DNA of 43,922 nucleotides from Actinomycetota bacterium (GCA_009700485.1 WLLZ01000003.1:1-43922), one strand, 5' to 3'; shown: positions 1 to 9,063, counted from the stretch's first letter. Notes: generated by a model from the letters alone, not told the origin. Program-made: numbers and translations.

Positions 1-2
1 TC

Positions 3-572
3 ACCGAGGATCTCGAACTCGTGCCGATCACCGCCTACAACAAGACCAAGATGGTGGCCGAGCGCGTCCTGCTCAGCTACGCGGACAAGATGCAGGTCCA
101 TTGCGTCCGCCCCGCGACCGTCTGCGGGGTGTCGCCCCGCATGCGATTCGATGTCAGTGTCAATCTCCTGACGCTCCAGGCGCTCCGCGATGGCAACATG
201 ACCGTCTTCGGCGGCGATCAGGTGCGCCCGAACATCCACATCGACGACATCGTGGCCGTCTACGGCCACTTCCTCGATCACCCCGATATCCCTTCGGGTG
301 CCTACAACGCCGGCTTCGAGAACATCTCGATCGCCAGCCTCGCCAACATGGTCGCTGGCGAGACCGGTGCCACCATCGAGGTCAGCGAATCGAACGATCC
401 CCGTTCCTATCGGCAGGACTCCACCAAACTCCTCCAGACGGGGTTCACGCCGAAGCGTGATGTGCACACGGCCATCGTTGACATCATCGCCGCCTACCGA
501 TCCGGCGAGATCCAGGACCGCGATGAATGGCACACCGTTCGCTGGATGAGCCAACTCGGCCTCGGAAGCTGA
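3..572 (+). CDS. NAD-dependent epimerase/dehydratase (extended SDR), 5' truncated
   Basis: The frame is open from the window edge, so the N-terminal Rossmann glycine motif and the true start lie outside. The remaining ~189 residues carry the SDR catalytic pair in an AYNKTK segment (Y-x-x-x-K), then RPATVCG and the NIHIDDIV segment typical of WcaG-type nucleotide-sugar epimerases/dehydratases. The family acts on NDP-sugars in the cytoplasm; the exact substrate cannot be read from this fragment. It ends 10 nt before the next gene, so it is probably the upstream member of the same operon. Family is secure, specificity unknown. Confidence 0.85.
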   Translation, partial: TEDLELVPITAYNKTKMVAERVLLSYADKMQVHCVRPATVCGVSPRMRFDVSVNLLTLQALRDGNMTVFGGDQVRPNIHIDDIVAVYGHFLDHPDIPSGAYNAGFENISIASLANMVAGETGATIEVSESNDPRSYRQDSTKLLQTGFTPKRDVHTAIVDIIAAYRSGEIQDRDEWHTVRWMSQLGLGS

Positions 573-582
573 GGGCAGCTTC

Positions 583-1242
583 ATGGGACGCGAGATCGAC
601 CTGCTGGCCAACTATCCTCAACCGAAGCGCGATGTCGAGTCTCGCGGCGGCGAGAAGACCGAGGCGGATCGCGCCATCGCCCGGCAATTCGGTGAGGCGT
701 TCTTCGACGGCGACCGACGTCATGGGTATGGAGGATTCAGCTACTCTCCCAGGTTCTGGCAACCTGTCATTCCGACGTTCCAGGAGCACTTCGGGCTGAC
801 AGCCGACTCCTCACTACTGGATGTGGGGTGCGCCAAGGGCTTCATGATGCACGACCTTGCTGAGTTGATCCCCGGGATCACAGTGAAGGGCACCGACATC
901 TCGCAGTATGCAATCGAGCACACGATCGACGATATGCAAGAGCATGTCCAGGTGGCCGACGCCAAGAGTCTTCCATTCGATAGCGATTCCTTCGATGTGG
1001 TCATCTCCATCAACACGATCCATAATCTCGACCGCGAGGGATGCGCCCAGGCTCTCCGGGAGATCGAGCGGGTGTCCAGGGGCCAGTCCTTCGTCACCGT
1101 CGATGCCTATCGCAATGACGCCGATCGCGATCGCATGGTCGCTTGGAACCTTACCGCCAAGACGATGATGTCCACGGATGAGTGGATTCACTTCTTCGGC
1201 GAGGCTGGCTATACCGGTGACTACTACTGGTTTATTCCATGA
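583..1242 (+). CDS. Class I SAM-dependent methyltransferase
   Basis: 219 residues. The SAM-binding motif I LLDVGCAKG lies at about residues 78-86, followed by an acidic strand end (KGTDIS) and a post-I region FDVVISINTIHN typical of Methyltransf_11-like Rossmann methyltransferases. The first ~70 residues contain an aromatic patch (YGGFSYSPRFWQP) common in sugar methyltransferases of glycan clusters. The start follows GAGGGCAG, a reasonable ribosome-binding site. The stop overlaps the next start by 4 nt (ATGA), so the two are translationally coupled. It probably methylates a sugar made by this operon (inference). Confidence 0.85.
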   Translation: MGREIDLLANYPQPKRDVESRGGEKTEADRAIARQFGEAFFDGDRRHGYGGFSYSPRFWQPVIPTFQEHFGLTADSSLLDVGCAKGFMMHDLAELIPGITVKGTDISQYAIEHTIDDMQEHVQVADAKSLPFDSDSFDVVISINTIHNLDREGCAQALREIERVSRGQSFVTVDAYRNDADRDRMVAWNLTAKTMMSTDEWIHFFGEAGYTGDYYWFIP

Positions 1243-2207
1243 CCGATGACCAGCTTGAGATGCGACTGCTAGGTGCCATGCTGCGACTGCGAATGGTGGA
1301 AGAGGCCATCGCGGCCCACTACCCCGAGCAGGAGATGCGGTGCCCCGTCCACCTCTCGATCGGCCAGGAAGCGCCGTCAGCAGCCTTCTCCCTCGCCGTT
1401 CAGCGGGAAGACCTAGCTGTCAGCACCCATCGCGGGCATGCGCACTACCTCGCCAAGGGCGGCGCGCTCGGCCCCATGATCGCGGAGATCTACGGGAAGA
1501 GCACCGGCTGCTCGAAGGGTCGGGGTGGCTCCATGCATCTGGCCGACAAGGACGCCGGGTTCATGGGGACCTCCGCCATAGTCGGAAACAGCATCCCGGT
1601 CGGGGTCGGTCTGGGCCTAGCGCTTCAGATCCAAGGGCGAGCCCAGGCAAGCTGCGTCTTTATCGGAGATGGTGCCACCGAAGAGGGTGTCTATTACGAA
1701 TCAGCGAACTTCGCTGTCGTTAAGAACCTTCCCGTCGTGTTCCTGTGCGAGAACAATCGCTACTCCGTCTATAGCCCTCTTTCGGTACGCCAGCCCGAAG
1801 GTCGAAGTCTCACCCGGGTGGCGACTTCACTGGGACTGACATCTGTGGAGGTCGACGGCAACGATGCCATCGCCTGCTACCACGCGGTCGATCGCGCACT
1901 ACAGCAGGCACGAGGCGGTGGCGGCCCGCAGTTCCTCGAGTTCCATACCTTCCGTCACCTCGAACACTGCGGTCCAAACGATGACGACCATCTGGACTAT
2001 CGGCAGCCCGGTGAACTTCAGTCATGGCAGCAACGCGATCCAATCGATCTGTTGCAGGCTAAATTGCTTCTAACTAACCATGACCTCAGCAGTGAAATCC
2101 AACCAATCCGCGAACGCATTAGCAATGAGATCGAGACCGCTTTCGCCGAAGCAGCAGCAGCTCCCTTCCCCGACCTCGAAGAATGCATGCGAGATGTCTA
2201 TGCCTGA
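1239..2207 (+). CDS. ThDP-dependent 2-oxoacid dehydrogenase E1 alpha-like subunit
   Basis: 322 residues, full length for the acetoin/pyruvate dehydrogenase E1 alpha family. The THRGHAHYLAKG segment (about 63-74), GRGGSMHLAD (about 95-104) and the ThDP/Mg motif, GDGATEEG at about 143-150 ending in NN at 172-173, are all present. In the known family it forms an alpha2beta2 tetramer with E1 beta and decarboxylates a 2-oxoacid on ThDP. The beta partner follows directly. No lipoyl E2 or E3 gene is seen in the window, so a normal dehydrogenase complex is not supported here; a stand-alone carboligase acting on a keto-sugar is an alternative (inference). Confidence 0.88.
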   Translation: MTDDQLEMRLLGAMLRLRMVEEAIAAHYPEQEMRCPVHLSIGQEAPSAAFSLAVQREDLAVSTHRGHAHYLAKGGALGPMIAEIYGKSTGCSKGRGGSMHLADKDAGFMGTSAIVGNSIPVGVGLGLALQIQGRAQASCVFIGDGATEEGVYYESANFAVVKNLPVVFLCENNRYSVYSPLSVRQPEGRSLTRVATSLGLTSVEVDGNDAIACYHAVDRALQQARGGGGPQFLEFHTFRHLEHCGPNDDDHLDYRQPGELQSWQQRDPIDLLQAKLLLTNHDLSSEIQPIRERISNEIETAFAEAAAAPFPDLEECMRDVYA

Positions 2208-3276
2208 TAACACCATTGCCCGTAGGGAACTCACCTTCGCCCAGGCGATCAACGAAGCGACGCACCAGGCCATGGCGGCCGACCCGACAGTGATCTGCTT
2301 TGGTCTTGGAGTTACCGATCCTGGAGCGATCTTCGGAACCACTCGCGGCCTTGAGGAAGCGTTCGGCCCAAGCCGGGTTTTCGACATGCCGACATCGGAG
2401 AACGCGATGACGGGCGTCGCGGTTGGTGCGGCCATCGCCGGCCTAAAGCCACTCATGACCCACCAGCGACTTGACTTTTTCCTGCTCGCAATGGATCAAC
2501 TGGTCAACTCGGCCGCCAAGTGGCACTACATGTTTGGTTGCCAATTCAATGTGCCCATCACAATTCGGCTGATCATTGGCCGCGGCTGGGGCCAAGGTCC
2601 GACCCACTCGCAAAATCTCCAGGCCTGGTTCACCCATATCCCCGGCCTCAAGGTCGTCATGCCGACAACGCCGGCAGATGCCAAGCAGCTGCTGCTGGCG
2701 AGCATCGATGATCCGAATCCAGTTCTCTTCCTTGAGCACCGTTGGCTCCACAACCTCACAGACGATGTGCCTGAGCAACCAACCCACGGGCTGATTGGCA
2801 AAGCGCGGGTCGCCAGGCAGGGCGACGACATAACGATTGTTGCCTCTGGCTACCTCACATTGGAAGCGATCCGCGCTGCCGATTACCTCACGGGCGTAGG
2901 GATCAAATGCGATGTCATCGATCTGCGAACGCTGAGCCCGCTGGACTGGCCAGCCATCTTCAAGTCAGTGCACAAGACCGGCAGACTCATGGCCGTCGAC
3001 TCCGGTGCCTTAACCGGCTCCATCGCCGGCGAGATCATCGCCCGCGTTGCCAGTGAGAGGTTCGCGGATCTCAAGGTCGCCCCAAGACGCCTGGCCCAGC
3101 CCGATGTGCCTGAACCAACCAGTTTCGGTCTGACGCGCGGGTTCCATATTCGGAGCCGATCAATCGCCGGTAGTGCTCTTGAGATGATGGGCGAAACAGG
3201 AGACGTATTGCTCGGGCAGCTCCCAGATCCTGTTCCGCACGACGTGCCAGGCGACTGGTTCAAAGGTCCCTTCTAG
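2200..3276 (+). CDS. ThDP-dependent 2-oxoacid dehydrogenase E1 beta-like subunit (transketolase-like)
   Basis: 358 residues from the ATG at 2200, which overlaps the alpha-subunit stop by 8 nt; an ATG at 2194 is also possible. The frame is open further upstream, but that sequence overlaps the E1 alpha coding end and does not resemble the family. E1 beta landmarks are RVFDMPTSENAM (E67 at the position of the conserved ThDP-activating glutamate) and GPTHSQNLQAWFTHIPGLKV followed by MPTTPADAKQLL, then the transketolase C-terminal domain (IVASGYLTLEA, DLRTLSPLD). It should pair with the preceding gene. Which acceptor or donor it uses is unknown. Confidence 0.88.
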   Translation: MPDNTIARRELTFAQAINEATHQAMAADPTVICFGLGVTDPGAIFGTTRGLEEAFGPSRVFDMPTSENAMTGVAVGAAIAGLKPLMTHQRLDFFLLAMDQLVNSAAKWHYMFGCQFNVPITIRLIIGRGWGQGPTHSQNLQAWFTHIPGLKVVMPTTPADAKQLLLASIDDPNPVLFLEHRWLHNLTDDVPEQPTHGLIGKARVARQGDDITIVASGYLTLEAIRAADYLTGVGIKCDVIDLRTLSPLDWPAIFKSVHKTGRLMAVDSGALTGSIAGEIIARVASERFADLKVAPRRLAQPDVPEPTSFGLTRGFHIRSRSIAGSALEMMGETGDVLLGQLPDPVPHDVPGDWFKGPF

Positions 3277-3291
3277 GAGTTTGGATTTCTC

Positions 3292-4152
3292 GTGAGCATG
3301 TTTGAGTGCGAAGACCTCTTCGACTATCTAGCTGAACAAAACGATCGACATGCGCGTACGACCTCGTGGTGGCGCATCAATGACTTGGTGGCACGCGAGT
3401 CAATAGCCGCCCTGCGCCCTCAGTTTGACGCACTCGCACCCTTTCCTTTCGGTCCTGTAGGCAGCACCACGTTCCCGTACTTCCAAATGGGTGCTATCGA
3501 TTCCCTAGACCTCTTCGGGCTGGACGAACTTATCCTCTTCTCCTTCTACTGGAGAAACCGTGACCGCTACAGGAACGTGGCAGACATCGGCGCGAACATC
3601 GGCCTTCACAGTGTCATCCTGGGCAAGATGGGCATGGACGTAACAAGTTACGAGCCTGATCCCGTACACCTTGCGGAGTTGCGCAGGAATCTTGCGGCCA
3701 ACTCCCTTGACCAGGTTTCCGTCGTACCGCACGCGGTCAACACCGACGGCGGATCGGTGGAGTTCACCCGGGTTGTGGGTAACACCACTGGCTCGCACAT
3801 ATCCGGAGCCAAGGAGAATCCATACGGAGAACTGGAGCGCTTCAACGTGCCTGCCACGTCAATAGGTGATGCTATTGAGGGTAAGAGCCTTGTCAAGATG
3901 GACGTTGAGGGCTACGAGGCCAGATTGTTGCTGGCGCTCCAAGACAGTGACTTCGCGACCATGGACATCGTTGGGGAGATCGGTTCGGAGGTCAACGCGC
4001 GGAGTATCTTCGAAAGATTCGCGGGCACCAAGGTTCACCTCTTTTCCCAGAAGAAGAATTGGCATCCGGCGAAGAGCCTCAACGACATGCCATCGAGCTA
4101 CCGCGAGGGCTCCGTCTTCCTCAGTTGCAAGTCCGAGATGCCATGGGAGTGA
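3292..4152 (+). CDS. FkbM family methyltransferase
   Basis: 286 residues. The FkbM hallmarks are in order: VADIGANIGLHSVILGK (about 97-112), the acidic YEPDP loop at about 120-124, a VPHAVNTDGG stretch and the C-terminal VKMDVEGYEARLL (about 201-213). The family makes O- or N-methyl groups on sugars and natural products. The GTG start at 3292 follows AGGAG at 3275-3279 (12 nt spacing); ATG at 3298 is the alternative. The first ~90 residues are an extra N-terminal region without recognisable motifs. It sits 15 nt after the E1 beta gene and is part of the same operon. Confidence 0.85.
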   Translation: MSMFECEDLFDYLAEQNDRHARTTSWWRINDLVARESIAALRPQFDALAPFPFGPVGSTTFPYFQMGAIDSLDLFGLDELILFSFYWRNRDRYRNVADIGANIGLHSVILGKMGMDVTSYEPDPVHLAELRRNLAANSLDQVSVVPHAVNTDGGSVEFTRVVGNTTGSHISGAKENPYGELERFNVPATSIGDAIEGKSLVKMDVEGYEARLLLALQDSDFATMDIVGEIGSEVNARSIFERFAGTKVHLFSQKKNWHPAKSLNDMPSSYREGSVFLSCKSEMPWE

Positions 4153-4200
4153 CACACCCATCGATGGACGATTCCAGGACCTACCTGAGTGCGAGGAACG

Positions 4201-5019
4201 ATGCCTAGCGCCATCGTTGTTGGCGTGAGCAGTGGGATCGGCGAAGCAATCGCCCACGCTTTGTTGGATCTGGAGTGGTCCGTCGTGGGCACAGTGCGGC
4301 GCACTTGCGAGACGGATGCGTCTTATCTTTCAGGCGTGATTGACTATTGTGACCTCAGCGAGGTCGCCTCCGTTGACAGTTCACTACAGAGAATCTCGGA
4401 TCTTTCGGCTTCGTGGGACGCACTAGTCGTGGCACCCGGCACCTTGGAGCCGATCGGTCGACTTAGTGACGTTGATCCAGACGCTTGGGCGCAATCGATC
4501 GACGTCAATTTCGTAAATCAGGTCAGGATCGTTCAAGGGCTCTTGCCTTCGGCGAGAAAGGACGGCGACCTACAGCCGATCGTAATTTTCTTTGCCGGTG
4601 GCGGATCAAACTCGGCAACAGTCGGCTTCTCTGCCTATACCGCTGCAAAGATTGCACTGACGAAGGTGACGGAACTCCTCGACGCCGAGTACCCGAATGT
4701 TCGTTTCTGCATCATCGGCCCTGGTTGGGTCAATACAAAGATCCACGATCAGGCCTTGTCGAATCCCCGCACTCCGATTGATATCAGACTTGAGACCGAG
4801 AGACGGAGAAGCGCCAACGACTTTGTTTCCATGGCTGACGTAGTTGATACAGTGCTGTGGGCGCTGGGTGCTCCCAAGGATGTTGTAGGCGGACGCAATA
4901 TCTCGGTAGCACATGATCCCGTGCACCAAGTGGAATTCGCTGCTGGTCTTGCTGCCGACCGCGACTTACTGAAGCTCCGGCGAAACGGCAATGGCTATCG
5001 ATGGATGGAGCAAGGGTGA
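4201..5019 (+). CDS. Short-chain dehydrogenase/reductase (SDR)
   Basis: 272 residues from ATG 4201, which has GAGGA just upstream; a GTG at 4189 is in frame. The classical SDR pattern is visible: GVSSGIG cofactor loop (residues 8-14), N103 in a DVNFVNQ segment, a serine in the FFAGGGSNS stretch and the catalytic Y146/K150 in SAYTAAK. The following PGWVNTKIH loop is also typical. It most likely oxidises or reduces a hydroxyl/keto group on a sugar or sugar precursor with NAD(P)(H). The stop overlaps the start of the next gene by 4 nt (GTGA). Confidence 0.85.
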   Translation: MPSAIVVGVSSGIGEAIAHALLDLEWSVVGTVRRTCETDASYLSGVIDYCDLSEVASVDSSLQRISDLSASWDALVVAPGTLEPIGRLSDVDPDAWAQSIDVNFVNQVRIVQGLLPSARKDGDLQPIVIFFAGGGSNSATVGFSAYTAAKIALTKVTELLDAEYPNVRFCIIGPGWVNTKIHDQALSNPRTPIDIRLETERRRSANDFVSMADVVDTVLWALGAPKDVVGGRNISVAHDPVHQVEFAAGLAADRDLLKLRRNGNGYRWMEQG

Positions 5020-6815
5020 CGGGCTTGAGTGAAAAGCTGGCTGATGCAGTAGCCCGTTTCTGTGCCGAACGGCAGTTCGGCACAGCATTTGTGGTGGCGG
5101 GTGGCGCCTCCATGCATCTGATACACGGCTTTGCCGACACGCCTGGCTGCGAGTACATACCGATGCATCACGAGCAGGCAGCGGCAATGGCTGCCGACGG
5201 TTACGCTCGATCCAGTGGCGGAACCGGACTTGCAATTGCCACGAGTGGCCCAGGGGCGACCAATCTCATCACCGGGATTGCGGGTGCTTTCTACGACTCG
5301 GTTCCGGTCTTGTTCATCACTGGCCAGGTAAGCACGACACGAATGGTGGGAGACACGGGTGTCCGTCAGATCGGCTTCCAAGAGACGCCGATCGTTCCCA
5401 TGGTCAGCGCCATCACAAAGTCAGCTGTCCAAGTAATTTCACCCTCTCGGATTCGATACGAAATGGAGCGCGCATACTGGACGATGCATCATGGTCGGCC
5501 TGGTCCCGTTCTCGTTGACATCCCGGACGACGTGCAGCGCGAGCGGATATCTTGGGATGAGTTAGAAGGCTTTGCCCCTCCGGTCGAAGAGCCACTAAGG
5601 CCGTCTCCAAGCGAACTGTCTGCTCTCGCGCAGTTGCTTCAGGTCAGCCAGCGACCCGTTCTCGTCGGGGGCTGGGGAGTCCACCTGTCGAAAGCAGAGA
5701 GTGCGTTCCGAGCACTGGTGGCCAAGTGGAAGGTTCCGACGGTCCTCACTTGGGGAGCGGCTGACCTACTAGACGGGGAACATCCACTCCGCGTTGGCAC
5801 TTTCGGCACCCATGGAACTCGTCACGCCAATCTGGCCATTCAGAACGCTGACCTCGTTGTCTCCGTGGGGTCGCGACTGGACACCAAGGCAACAGGGAGC
5901 CCCGTGAACTCTTTCGCACGGGGTGCACGGAAGGTGGTCGTAGACGTTGACCCAGCAGAACTTGCGAAGTTCTCAGCCTTTAATCTAGAGGTTGACCTGA
6001 TGATTCGTGCTGACGCGGGACTCTTCCTTGAAGCAGCGAGTACTTTGCCTCGTTCGGCCCGCGACTTCTCGCCCTGGATGGAAATCATTCGAAACTGGCA
6101 GGTCGCCTTCCAAGCCTATGATGATGCAGCAAGGCAGGGAGAAGGTGTTGACCCCTACCGCTTCATGCGAGACCTTGGGGATTCGGCTCCAGAGATGCTT
6201 GATCTCTTCCTTGACACTGGTTGCACTCTGCCATGGCTCCTGCAGGAATTCCGACCTAAGCCCAGCCAACGCATTTTTCACGACTTCAATAACACTGCCA
6301 TGGGTTGGGCTTTGCCCGCCCTAGTGGGTGGGATGACCGCGAGCCCGGAAAGGCCAGCCGCCTGCATTGCCGGTGATGGAAGTCTCATGATGTCGGTCCA
6401 CGAGTTGGCCACTTTGGCCGGGCGCCGGGGGGCAGCCAAAATCATACTTATGGACAACTCGGGCTACTCCATGATCCGGCAGACTCAGGACCAGTGGTTG
6501 GGCTCGGATTATTCCGCGTCCTCGCCAGAAGGCGGGCTTACATTTCCGAATTTCGGACAGCTCGCCGAAGCATTTGGTTTCGAGTACGACAAAGTTACGC
6601 GAGATGCGGAAGCTTCCTCGAAACTCAACGAATTCTGGAGGAGCCAACGAAACCACCTCTTGCATGTTTCCATCTCAACCGATGCGCGGGTGATCCCACA
6701 GGTGAAGTACGGACGGCCGAATGAGGACATGGAGCCGTTGCTTCCCCGAAGCTCCTTTCTCGATGCCATGATCGTAGAGCCACTCGACGTGTCTCGATAC
6801 GAGGAGACCACGTGA
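5016..6815 (+). CDS. Thiamine-diphosphate enzyme, acetolactate synthase-like
   Basis: 599 residues from the GTG at 5016, preceded by GGAG at 5003-5006 and overlapping the previous stop as GTGA; an in-frame ATG at 5001 is the alternative. The three-domain ThDP layout is clear: N-terminal PYR domain with the catalytic glutamate in HHEQAAAMAADGYAR (E53), a central domain, and a C-terminal PP domain with GDGSLMMSVHELATL (GDG at 453-455) ending in NSGY. The family includes acetolactate synthase, benzoylformate decarboxylase and the YerE-type carboligase that builds branched sugars. There is no small regulatory IlvN partner and the neighbours are sugar genes, so a branched-chain amino acid role is unlikely. 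Exact reaction unknown. Confidence 0.87.
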   Translation: MTGLSEKLADAVARFCAERQFGTAFVVAGGASMHLIHGFADTPGCEYIPMHHEQAAAMAADGYARSSGGTGLAIATSGPGATNLITGIAGAFYDSVPVLFITGQVSTTRMVGDTGVRQIGFQETPIVPMVSAITKSAVQVISPSRIRYEMERAYWTMHHGRPGPVLVDIPDDVQRERISWDELEGFAPPVEEPLRPSPSELSALAQLLQVSQRPVLVGGWGVHLSKAESAFRALVAKWKVPTVLTWGAADLLDGEHPLRVGTFGTHGTRHANLAIQNADLVVSVGSRLDTKATGSPVNSFARGARKVVVDVDPAELAKFSAFNLEVDLMIRADAGLFLEAASTLPRSARDFSPWMEIIRNWQVAFQAYDDAARQGEGVDPYRFMRDLGDSAPEMLDLFLDTGCTLPWLLQEFRPKPSQRIFHDFNNTAMGWALPALVGGMTASPERPAACIAGDGSLMMSVHELATLAGRRGAAKIILMDNSGYSMIRQTQDQWLGSDYSASSPEGGLTFPNFGQLAEAFGFEYDKVTRDAEASSKLNEFWRSQRNHLLHVSISTDARVIPQVKYGRPNEDMEPLLPRSSFLDAMIVEPLDVSRYEETT

Positions 6816-7939
6816 CATTGCAACGTTCTTTTCGCGCCGCGGTCCTTGAGGAGTGCGGTCGTCCCCTCGCGATCCGGGAGTTGCAGATCCCCGAGCTCGG
6901 GGCCAGTCAGGTGCTCATCAATGTTCGATACAGCGGCGTCTGCCGTAGCCAGCTGATGGAGGCTCGGGGTATGCGAGGAGACGACCCCTGGCTACCGCAC
7001 CTTCTCGGCCATGAGGGTGTCGGAACTGTGGTGGAAACGGGACCGGGCGTGACCAAAGTGTCACCTGGTCAGGTCGTTATCATTGGATGGATCCAATCGA
7101 GTGGGCTGACGTCCGCTAATCCTATATTCATGAGTGGCGACGTCCGGATCAATGCGGGTGCCGCAACTACATTCAGCGAGATGACCGTGGTGTCTGAGAA
7201 CCGGGTTTATGCCAAGCCTGAGGGAGTCTCGGATAAAGCCGCCGTTCTCTTCGGATGCGCCCTTCTGACCGGTGCTGGCATGGTTCTCAATGAACTACCC
7301 CCTCGGGAGACGGACAACATCATCGTTATGGGATTGGGCGGTGTTGGGATGGCCGCTGTCATTGGAGCCCTGACGGCTCAACCGGCGATGGTGATCGCTG
7401 TCGACATTTCACCTGAGAAGAGGGCGTTGGCCCTAGAGTTGGGAGCCGACATAGCGCTGGACTCCTGGGATCCGGAGTTCGTTGACCACATTCGCGACCT
7501 CACCGACGGCGGAGCGGACGCTTGCTTCGAGTGCGCCGGAACCACTGCGACGATTGAGCTAGCCCTCGACTGTGTCAGGCCAGCCGGGGGCACGGTGCTC
7601 TTCGCTTCGCACCCTCCCGCGGGTGATCGGATCCGTGTTGATCCCTTCCACTTGATCAGCGGGAAGAAGTTGCTGGGGTCATGGGGGGGCGGGGCGAAGC
7701 CTGATTCAGACATCCCTCGGATGGCCGCTGCTATTCGCGGCCGGGGCATTGATCTTGAGGTACTCGTCAGCGATGAGTACGCGTTGGAGGAGGTCAACCA
7801 GGCTCTCGACGATATGGAAGCGGGTCGCACGATTCGCCCGCTACTTGGCTTGGATGAGTTATGCGCGAGTGACACACCCGACTTCTCAGCCGGTAACGGT
7901 GTCTTGATGGCCATGGGCGATGGAAGAATCGATCAGTGA
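6812..7939 (+). CDS. Zinc-type alcohol dehydrogenase (MDR), catalytic-zinc only
   Basis: 375 residues, GTG start overlapping the previous TGA as GTGA. The GroES-like domain has the catalytic zinc ligands C44 (SGVCRSQ), H67 and E68 (GHEGVG) and probably C149 (FGCALLTGAG). The Rossmann domain has GLGGVGM at about 174-180. The stretch of about residues 90-115 that normally carries four structural-zinc cysteines has none, so the structural zinc appears to be absent. The protein should oxidise or reduce a hydroxyl/keto group with NAD(P)(H), and it may act on the product of the adjacent ThDP enzyme (inference). Confidence 0.85.
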   Translation: MTLQRSFRAAVLEECGRPLAIRELQIPELGASQVLINVRYSGVCRSQLMEARGMRGDDPWLPHLLGHEGVGTVVETGPGVTKVSPGQVVIIGWIQSSGLTSANPIFMSGDVRINAGAATTFSEMTVVSENRVYAKPEGVSDKAAVLFGCALLTGAGMVLNELPPRETDNIIVMGLGGVGMAAVIGALTAQPAMVIAVDISPEKRALALELGADIALDSWDPEFVDHIRDLTDGGADACFECAGTTATIELALDCVRPAGGTVLFASHPPAGDRIRVDPFHLISGKKLLGSWGGGAKPDSDIPRMAAAIRGRGIDLEVLVSDEYALEEVNQALDDMEAGRTIRPLLGLDELCASDTPDFSAGNGVLMAMGDGRIDQ

Positions 7940-9063
7940 GGGCAACTCGAGACGTGAGCAGTCGCGGCAAAGTTCGGTTCCGGGCGTGGCTGAGCAGGGC
8001 GCCGCTTGGTCGCTCCCTACTATCAGCACGGTCGGGACTTCGTGGCACGTATTCAATACGTCGTCGCGTACATCGGGAGGCCGCGGCCATCACCCAGGCT
8101 TTGGCCATCAATCCAAACACCAGACTCCGAGTCGTCAACGACAATGCGGTCTCACCGCCAACGTATGGGAATCTCTTTGAAGTGATCATGCTCGCCCGTT
8201 TCTTGGAAGCAGGTGGTCACCGCGTCGAGTTCGACATTGTGGATTCAGGCGACAGACGAGCTGACTGGGGCGAACTAGATGCCACCGCTCAAACCAACTT
8301 CGCCCACGATCAAGTCGCCCTCGCCAGATACCTTCTGCCGAAACCCGTCGTGCAGCACATGCTGTCGTCACCCCTGAGGGTAGAGGAACAGCATGCCTGG
8401 AACCCCGCTCTTACCCTCTTTTCGGGAGCATATGATCCACCCGTGTACTCTCTGGCCCCCTACCTTTTACATGTCCTTTCCACCGGACGCACACGGTCCA
8501 TACCAGCGGGGTTTCTCCTCGACGCGAATTCCTTTCCCATCTCGATTCAAACACCGCCTCCGGAACAGCCTTACATCGCTTGGCACGTTCGTAGAGGCAC
8601 CTGGTCTCCAGAGCGCAACGCAACCGATAGTGCACTGGCGTCCGACCTACTCCAATTGCGAGAAATATTCCCGCGTCACTCCATCATGCTGTTTAGCACA
8701 CCAAACGGAATAGAGCACGCGCTACAGGTACTCTCAGATGAAGGATTGATTTCCGACATGGAACGAGACGGTCTGGCAGTGGTAGGTCAACCTGAAACTG
8801 GCTTCACCGCAGCCGTTCCTTGGATTCTGGGCGCGGACTTCTACTTCCAGCGGATCGGCGGAGGCATGGGCATAGTGCCCATCTACTCGTCAATGCCTTA
8901 CCTGCAGATCAACGATTGGAGAAGCTATTACTACGGAATCGATGGCGACCGCCTAGTGCCTTGGGCACGGGTCAACCAGCAGTACATCGTTCGCGCCGAC
9001 GCCGCCAAGATCCCAATCAGGGAAGTAATCAATAGCAGTCAGTACGGTGAATTGGTGAAGTAG
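7936..9063 (+). CDS. Unrecognised protein, possible GT-B glycosyltransferase with HxRR motif
   Basis: 375 residues, GTG start in a GTGA overlap with the dehydrogenase, so it is the last gene of the operon. I do not recognise the family firmly. The N-terminus is very basic (many Arg in residues 1-50). A YGNLFEVIMLARFLEAGGHRVEF segment (about 77-99) looks like the first Rossmann unit of a glycosyltransferase. WHVRRG at about 216-221 resembles the nucleotide-sugar-binding HxRR motif of NodZ/POFUT-type fucosyltransferases. A later QRIGGGMGIVPIYSSMPYLQIN segment resembles the GT-B C-terminal pocket, where the same protein class recognises the donor. It may transfer the sugar made by this operon. 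Function is inference only. Confidence 0.6.
   Translation: MRATRDVSSRGKVRFRAWLSRAPLGRSLLSARSGLRGTYSIRRRVHREAAAITQALAINPNTRLRVVNDNAVSPPTYGNLFEVIMLARFLEAGGHRVEFDIVDSGDRRADWGELDATAQTNFAHDQVALARYLLPKPVVQHMLSSPLRVEEQHAWNPALTLFSGAYDPPVYSLAPYLLHVLSTGRTRSIPAGFLLDANSFPISIQTPPPEQPYIAWHVRRGTWSPERNATDSALASDLLQLREIFPRHSIMLFSTPNGIEHALQVLSDEGLISDMERDGLAVVGQPETGFTAAVPWILGADFYFQRIGGGMGIVPIYSSMPYLQINDWRSYYYGIDGDRLVPWARVNQQYIVRADAAKIPIREVINSSQYGELVK

Noticed and set aside
1239..3276. Pyruvate or branched-chain oxoacid dehydrogenase complex.
   Set aside because: No E2 or E3 gene is adjacent, and the neighbours are sugar genes; only the E1 family assignment is kept.
5016..6815. Housekeeping acetolactate synthase IlvB.
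   Set aside because: No IlvN or IlvC follows, and the gene is coupled to SDR and alcohol dehydrogenase genes of a glycan operon.
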